Under the pieces are notes generated by a model. The model was given only the letters and a program-made list of their open reading frames with translations. It was not told the DNA's origin and ran no database searches. A stretch of 64,000 nucleotides of DNA, taken from NCBI GenBank assembly GCA_021397845.1, contig CM038044.1, forward strand, positions 60,735,851-60,799,850, written 5' to 3'. The translations under genes and the position numbers were made by a program. Shown piece by piece: positions 58,961 to 64,000 of this stretch. The stretch is from Areca catechu (lineage: Eukaryota; Streptophyta; Magnoliopsida; Arecales; Arecaceae). The first letter of the stretch is position 1, and every line of letters begins with the position of its first letter.

Positions 58961-60574
58961 ATGTCTACCCGGAATGGAGTGCCCTACCAACCTGGTCAAA
59001 TCCAACCTGATTTAGAGGCGATGGTTAGAGCTCTTACTGAGAGCATGAACAAATTAAGCCAGGATTTGACTGCTACTGTTACCCAGTGTAAAGAAAAAGT
59101 CCATGAGAATTTTACCCAGCTTAGGGATCAAGTCCAAGTCCTTGAGAAACGTAGACATCAAAATTGGATCCCTGATCCAAAATTTAATAGGCCCCAACCT
59201 CATCCATACCAGGAGCCTCGGAGGACCTTATACCGTGATCCCGAGCATAACCTTAGGAAGCCTAACCATGATATCTATAGTGTGGATCGTGTCTATGAGA
59301 GGTCCTTACAATATTCTAGACCAGTCACTCAACAACCCAAGTCTTCTAGATCAAACCATTTAGATCCACACCCATGCCCAAGTAAGGTCTCTACTAGCTT
59401 GAAACCCAGTGTGACCCAGGTTCCTATATCGCAAGAATGTTTATTTTGTGGAGAAAGAGGCCACAAATCTAGTCAGTGCCCATGCATAGGACTGGCTTGT
59501 GCACAGCTAAGTGGTAAGAATCCTAAGGATGACATTAATGAGGGAGAACCCAAGCCTACCAATGAGGAAGAAAGGTTAGGTATGACAAGCCTAGAATCAG
59601 TTGACCCGATTACCACTGACCCGAAACCCATTGAAGATGGCATCAAGGAAGTATATGATGCTGGCTTGAGTCTAGTTGATGAATATGAGGGGGAAGAACT
59701 TGAAGAATGTGACATCGATACTATTGGTTCCTTACCTGAGGAGACCTTAGAGAGCAACCAAGTGGTAGGACCTAGTTCAGAAATTCAAGAGATTTGTGAG
59801 AATCAGGTTCCTTTAGTCAAATACCCCCAGGAAGAACTCATAGTGTTAGCCCGAGCTATAAGTTCGTACCCTCTAATGACAGTCATTCCCCAAGTACCAA
59901 TTGAAGATCTTTGCACTGAACTGTTTAAGTTTGCCCACCCTATGGTAGATCCTCTCCTTAGGATGACTGAATCAAGCCTCTTACAATTGGACCTTGTCCC
60001 ATGCCCAGCCACTAAGGTCTCTCCCGTAATCTCAGGTGAACATCCTTGTCTTGAGCGGATTGATTCTCCCAGTCCTGTAGAAGTCCTCCTTATGACCCCA
60101 GACCCCTTCCTTCACATGACTGACCTACCCTTCTATAGAGTATACCTTTCCTCACCCATAGGTCAAATTTCAAGTCTTGAGGTCATCATCCATAGGCCCT
60201 TCCATGAATCATTCTTTAATCCATTTCTTGAGAAAGTGGATCATTGTTTGCTTAGAGAACAAACCTTAACTATTGCAATCACATGTCCTAGGCTACTCCC
60301 CGAACCATCTCTTGATCCATTCCTAGGAATAGCAAACTTTTTCTTTTGTAAGGATGACCAGTTGACACTCATAGATCACCATTCAAACCTTCAGGTCACT
60401 ACCTTTAATCAGCAGGTAATTAAAGACTCCACCTCATATTTCCTCCCTTTCTCTAGGACTTCCAATGCTTCTTACACCATCCAAGTATACTTTGTCGAAG
60501 TCTTTAGAGTGAACCACATGTCAGAACCTATTAGGTTTGCCACCTACTTTGGAAGACCTTATGGCACCTACTAG
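58961..60574 (+). CDS. Element G gag-derived protein with unrecognised repeat tail
   Basis: An unbroken 537-codon frame from ATG 58961 (MSTRNGVPYQPG). A coiled-coil-like region covers about 15-65, ending VQVLEKRR. A Pro/Arg/His-rich linker follows (about 66-155), then a complete CCHC knuckle CLFCGERGHKSSQC (160-173), then an acidic part with VYDAGLSLVDEYEGEELEE that parallels A and B. From about 260 to 537 I recognise no family; no protease DSG motif is seen. This tail repeats a short pattern: VDPLLRMTE (about 328), PDPFLHMTD (380), FNPFLEKVD (419), LDPFLGIAN (451). The gag capsid core present in A and B (EAPTFDG segment) is absent. An RNA-binding role is plausible. The openness of the frame in an element this reduced hints at selection before insertion. 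Confidence 0.82.
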   Translation: MSTRNGVPYQPGQIQPDLEAMVRALTESMNKLSQDLTATVTQCKEKVHENFTQLRDQVQVLEKRRHQNWIPDPKFNRPQPHPYQEPRRTLYRDPEHNLRKPNHDIYSVDRVYERSLQYSRPVTQQPKSSRSNHLDPHPCPSKVSTSLKPSVTQVPISQECLFCGERGHKSSQCPCIGLACAQLSGKNPKDDINEGEPKPTNEEERLGMTSLESVDPITTDPKPIEDGIKEVYDAGLSLVDEYEGEELEECDIDTIGSLPEETLESNQVVGPSSEIQEICENQVPLVKYPQEELIVLARAISSYPLMTVIPQVPIEDLCTELFKFAHPMVDPLLRMTESSLLQLDLVPCPATKVSPVISGEHPCLERIDSPSPVEVLLMTPDPFLHMTDLPFYRVYLSSPIGQISSLEVIIHRPFHESFFNPFLEKVDHCLLREQTLTIAITCPRLLPEPSLDPFLGIANFFFCKDDQLTLIDHHSNLQVTTFNQQVIKDSTSYFLPFSRTSNASYTIQVYFVEVFRVNHMSEPIRFATYFGRPYGTY

Positions 60575-61500
60575 GCACCCATGATAAGTTTTCATGCTCT
60601 GCATGCCATCCTCCGACCCAAGGTCAAACCTAGAGAGCCATAGTTTGTTAGGTTTAGACCTAGGGTTCCTTTGAATAAAGTCCATTCTTTAGGAATGCAT
60701 CGTCAGTCGAGTTTAGGACATTGTCTTAGATTTTGGTTAAGTGAGAATACCAGGAGTTGGGATTTGTATTTACCCAGGGCTAAATTTGCATATAATGTTT
60801 CGATCAATAGGTCTATAGGCTAGAGTCCCTTTGAAATTGTTCATGGATACAAGCCTCACACACCACTTGATCTGATTTCACTATTAGTCCACACACACAA
60901 GTCTCTTGATGCACTTGCATAGCATGTAAAAGACTTGCATAAAGAAATTCATGCCAAAATAAATTTAAGTAATGAAACTTATAAGAAGTTGGCTGATTCT
61001 CAAAGGCGAGTCAAAACTTTTGTTGAGGAAGACTATGTAATGATTAGGTTAAGGCCTGAACGGTTTCCTCCTGGAACCGTTAGAAAGTTACATGCTAGAG
61101 GAGCTGGACCATTTAGAGTGGTGAAGAGAGTAGGATCCAATGCCTATGTGCTCGAGTTACCTCCAGAACTAGGCATTAGCTCCACTTTCAACATTACAGA
61201 CCTAGTAGAGTATAGGGAGCCAGCTGTGATTCCCAGTGAGGCTTTTGAACCTAATCCTGCTCTTGAGAGTGAACCTGACCCTGTGTGTCCACCAACAAAC
61301 TGGCCTGTGAGGAAAGAGCAGATTGAAAAGATCCTGGATGATCAGGTTATCTCTACTCGTAATCGAGGATACCAAAGATACCTGGTCCGCTGGCTAGGAA
61401 GGCCAGATTCTGATGACTCTTGGATCTCCTGAGAAGAATTACAAGAGTTGGACCCAGACCTCTTGGAGAGATACCAAAGCCAACTTGATCCATACTCGAC
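60575..61500 (+). pseudogene. Element G integrase tail with chromodomain-like end
   Basis: From about 60740 the translation reads SENTRSWDLYLPRAKFAYN, INRSIG, a stop, then SPFEIVHGYKP, the end of an integrase core. The open part (about 60935-61432) gives EDYVMIRLRPERFPPGTVRK, ARGAGPFRVVKRVGSNAYVL, LPPELGISSTFNITDLVEY and EQIEKILDDQVISTRNRGYQ followed by RYLVRWLGRPDSDDSWIS, a good chromodomain-like ending. Catalytic acidic residues are not included. A stop near 60921 and another at 61429-61431 break it. This is the least eroded copy of the tail also seen in A (5282-5916, 12531-13165) and B. Confidence 0.85.
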
Positions 61501-61520
61501 AGGATCGAGTTCCTCCCACC

Positions 61521-61530
61521 CTGGGAGAAT
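61521..61530 (+). other. Element G polypurine tract
   Basis: CTGGGAGAAT directly before the LTR start TGGTGCGGGC. It marks the second-strand start and the inner LTR edge. Compare AAGAAT before A's LTR and CGAGAGAAT before B's LTR. Confidence 0.75.
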
Positions 61531-63254
61531 TGGTGCGGGCACCAGACTCAGAAGAAGACTTCAGGGCTCCATCTGGATCTCTGATTGACATTGCCCAAAG
61601 AATTAGGGTTTTCTGGTTTTGTAATAAGGGTTGACTTGGTCAACTCAATTTTAGTTTGAGTCTGTATTTCCCTGTAATTTAAATTTTGTTGAGTCATGTT
61701 GACTCAATACAAGTCCTAGTAGTGGTCTAGGTCTTCTCCAAGGTGCCACATTTTCTCCCAGGACCAAGCAAGTGGGCGCCACACTCCCAGCCACACGCCA
61801 GAGTCCAAGAGGTGCCACATCTCCATCCAGTGTGCCTTGGTCCCCACACCACAAGAAAGCAGGTCCCTTCTTTCATGCGCCACTTGGGGGAGAAATCCAT
61901 CAAGATACCTCAATCCAAGGAGGAGCCAACTTCTTTCCAGATAAACCCAAGCCAGGATGGCAAGAATTTTTCTTGAAGAGAGGATCAAGGAGGTGCCCCA
62001 CAATATTCCATAAAAACCCAAGAGAGCATGTCTTGGGGAGAAAATCAAGGAGGCACCCAAAAGTTTCCTAAAGTGCCAAAGCCATGAAAGGAAGAAGCCT
62101 AAACTTGTGGAGCAAGACTAGGAGGTGTCCAAAAGAGCCAAACCATGAAGGAAAAATCCTTGATTCATGGAGAGATACTAGGAGACACCCCCATAACCTG
62201 CCATTTGGAGCTGATTTTCAAGTTTTCTTGGAGTTTTTGGGCTGCCCACTCATGGAAGGAGTCTTGGGAAGAGAATTTGATGCCTAAAGTGTGGGTTAGT
62301 CCTATTAGTCCCACATGGAAAGTGTATGAAATTTTATTTCTTTGTTATGTCTATATATTCAACTCTATGTAACTCTTGAAAAGATCAGATGAATGAAACC
62401 AATTTTTTTTGTGAGCAAACTTTGTGTTTTCTCTCTTCCGCACTTGCATCCAGGTGTTGAGCTCTGTGAGGGAGTAAATCTGGGTTCCCCAGGAACCTTG
62501 AGGAGGTGTGAGATCTCCAAAACCCAAACCCTAGGTTAGCCACTTCTACTCCAAAACCCTAGCCGCCCACCATCCACTTCAATCCATCAAACCCTAGCAT
62601 ATCCCACCTCCCACGGCCTCTCTCTCCAAGTCCAGGCCGACCACCAACATCCAGCTACAGTCCGGATACTTCAGATCCAAAGCTCTTTCCAGAGGGAATC
62701 GAATCAGCCTTCAAGAGAATCCGGATCTCAGCGACATCAGCCTTCAAGTTCTTCGAACTGGTAAATCCTTCCCTGAGTCTCTGAATCCCTCACTTGTTTT
62801 TCTTCTTCCCAGATCTTGAGTCCAGGAGAAGCCGACCAAACCACAAGATCAGTATTGGAGGATCCATTGCGAAGATAGCCGAATCCGAGGATCCAACAAT
62901 CTGCTCGAGATAGTTCTTCCACCCAAATTTTGAGAAGATCACTATCTGGTTGGTAAACCATCTCTTCTCTTTATTTCTGTCCTGTTGAAAGTTCAGAGCG
63001 AAACCCTAGGTCTGGGAGTTTCTCAACCCCCAGCGATCCGTTACTTCTGAACTACTCTGATAATTTAGTTTCTTCTAAATTGTGCTTTCAATCCTTACCT
63101 AGTTTCCTTCAACTTAGTTTAGCTTTACTTTGAGTCAAAGCCAATTTCTGAAATTAAAAAAAAAAAAAGAATTAATCTTAAATTTACTTCCGCATACGCT
63201 TCTTTGTTCTTTGTTCTGCATCATTTTTGGTATCAGAGCTTCTGTTCTACATCA
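61531..63254 (+). repeat. Element G 3' LTR
   Basis: Partner of 56339-58060. It ends TTCTGTTCTACATCA after the internal primer-site copy (63228-63239), and ACCGA follows. Because the extension is present in both LTRs, it was in the element before this insertion. Confidence 0.94.
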
Positions 63255-63530
63255 ACCGATGTGGAGCCTCTTCGAGCGCGTGCCCTTTGGACTGGGGCTC
63301 GTCCTCCACCCTCCAGAGCAAGACCCTCGGTGGCTAGTGCCCTGCGGTCGAGGTCGAGCTCACCGCTTACCCACCGATGTCTAGCCTTTCCGAGCGCGCG
63401 CCCTCTGGACTGGGTCCATCCTCCGCCCTCCAGAGCGAGACCCTCAAAGGCTAGTGCCCTGTAGTCGAGGTCAAGCTCATCGCTCACCCACCGATGTGGA
63501 GTCTCTCCGAGCGCGTGCCCTCTGGACCGG
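63255..63530. repeat. GC-rich tandem repeat, right part
   Basis: It continues the repeat interrupted by G. AGACCCTCGGTGGCTAGTGC at about 63321 and GAGACCCTCAAAGGCTAGTG at about 63437 give a 117-base step. CACCCACCGATG and GAGCGCGTGCCCTCTGGAC also recur. Several frames on both strands run through it, which is expected of a GC-rich repeat whose unit length is a multiple of three. Confidence 0.75.
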
Positions 63531-64000
63531 GCCTGCACTCTCCCCTCCTCCATCAAGGCATCGCACGAGCTCGAAGCATCCAGACCAGAGCAAGCCCAGC
63601 CATCCCAGGACACCAGCGAGCCACCTGAGGACCACGGAATGGCACCCCCCATACCGCCATAACTACCTGTCTAGCAGTACTTCCAGGAGATTGGCCAGCC
63701 AGAGAGCATGCACCCCTAGGGCGGCGACCCCCAGGTCGAGGCTCTGCCAGGCTTCCCGGAATGGGGTGACCGGAGAGAATGTCAGAGCGAGTGGAAGCTT
63801 CCCCCATCACCTGTCAGGAAAGGCATCTCGTCTACGGCACGGAATCCTGCCACACGCGCCTGCCAATCCAGCGAGGATCCCGAGGCAAGCTTCAAATGAC
63901 CAATTTTTAACTACAAAGAATGATCGTCACCCCCACGAGTGGGAGGTAACATACCAGTAGCACCAAAATCTCCACCAACAACACAAGTGCAAGCTTGACC
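63531..64000. other. Unassigned GC-rich sequence at the right edge
   Basis: Not part of the tandem repeat as far as I can see. The 63454-63960 frame is open but of low-complexity Pro/Ser/Arg composition without a recognisable domain. GC content drops after about 63890. The context suggests another repeat running out of the window. Confidence 0.3.

Larger units (their letters stand above)
56339..63254 (+). mobile_element. Ty3/gypsy-derived non-autonomous element G
   Basis: LTRs 56339-58060 and 61531-63254 (about 1.72 kb, differing by eye at about 1-2% of sites) flank a 3.5 kb internal region. ACCGA is duplicated at 56334-56338 and 63255-63259. The internal region has one long gag-derived frame and an integrase tail. 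Protease, reverse transcriptase, RNase H and the integrase core are missing. It must have used another element's enzymes, most plausibly those of an A-like relative with the same primer site and terminal inverted repeat. Confidence 0.95.

Noticed and set aside
63454..63960. 168-codon GC-rich frame at the right end
   Set aside because: It begins in a tandem repeat, is of low-complexity composition, and overlaps open frames on the other strand.

Overview
This window is repeat-dense plant nuclear DNA. Almost all of it is LTR retrotransposons nested in one another, and I found no convincing host protein gene, tRNA or rRNA. Five elements have primer-binding sites resembling the complement of plant initiator tRNA-Met (TGGTATCAGAGC or a close variant). 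The Ty3/gypsy elements carry a chromodomain-like integrase tail, one Ty1/copia element has Sirevirus hallmarks, and introns and operons are absent. A large-genome monocot such as a palm is plausible, but the sequence alone does not fix the species.

Layout. (1) 1-3108: left flank of decayed fragments: a gag-like remnant, a Sirevirus-type LTR end on the + strand, and a copia-type LTR fragment. (2) 3109-33474: gypsy element B on the - strand, bounded by target duplication AGAAT. It is about 7.2 kb of its own sequence swollen to about 30 kb by three insertions. Insertion one is gypsy array A (3978-15016, duplication ATTAG) inside B's left LTR; it has the form LTR-internal-LTR-internal-truncated LTR. 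Insertion two is Sirevirus C (15927-27385, duplication ACCTC) inside B's integrase tail. Insertion three is a GC-rich solo LTR (31011-31674, duplication ATACC) in B's leader. (3) 33480-35213: unassigned spacer. (4) 35219-45162: copia element D on the + strand, bounded by ATTTG, with two 2.42 kb LTRs that differ at about a dozen sites by eye and one gag-pol frame broken by a single stop near its end. (5) 45168-56000: remains of a second Sirevirus (F) split by a decayed relative of D (E). (6) 56000-64000: a GC-rich tandem repeat (period about 117 bp) split by gypsy element G (56339-63254, duplication ACCGA), with GC-rich unassigned DNA at the right end.

How the parts work together. A, B and G are related: similar coiled-coil gag starts, similar primer sites, similar integrase tails, and LTRs whose 5' end is a short inverted repeat of the type TGGTGC-NN-GCACCA. 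A encodes all pol domains but in broken form. B and G have lost reverse transcriptase, RNase H and the integrase core yet keep gag-derived sequence and the integrase tail, so both look non-autonomous and would have depended on an A-like partner. The most unusual feature is G. It has an unbroken 537-codon reading frame made of a coiled coil, a CCHC zinc knuckle and a long unrecognised tail with a degenerate internal repeat, and each of its LTRs ends in an extra copy of the primer-binding site.
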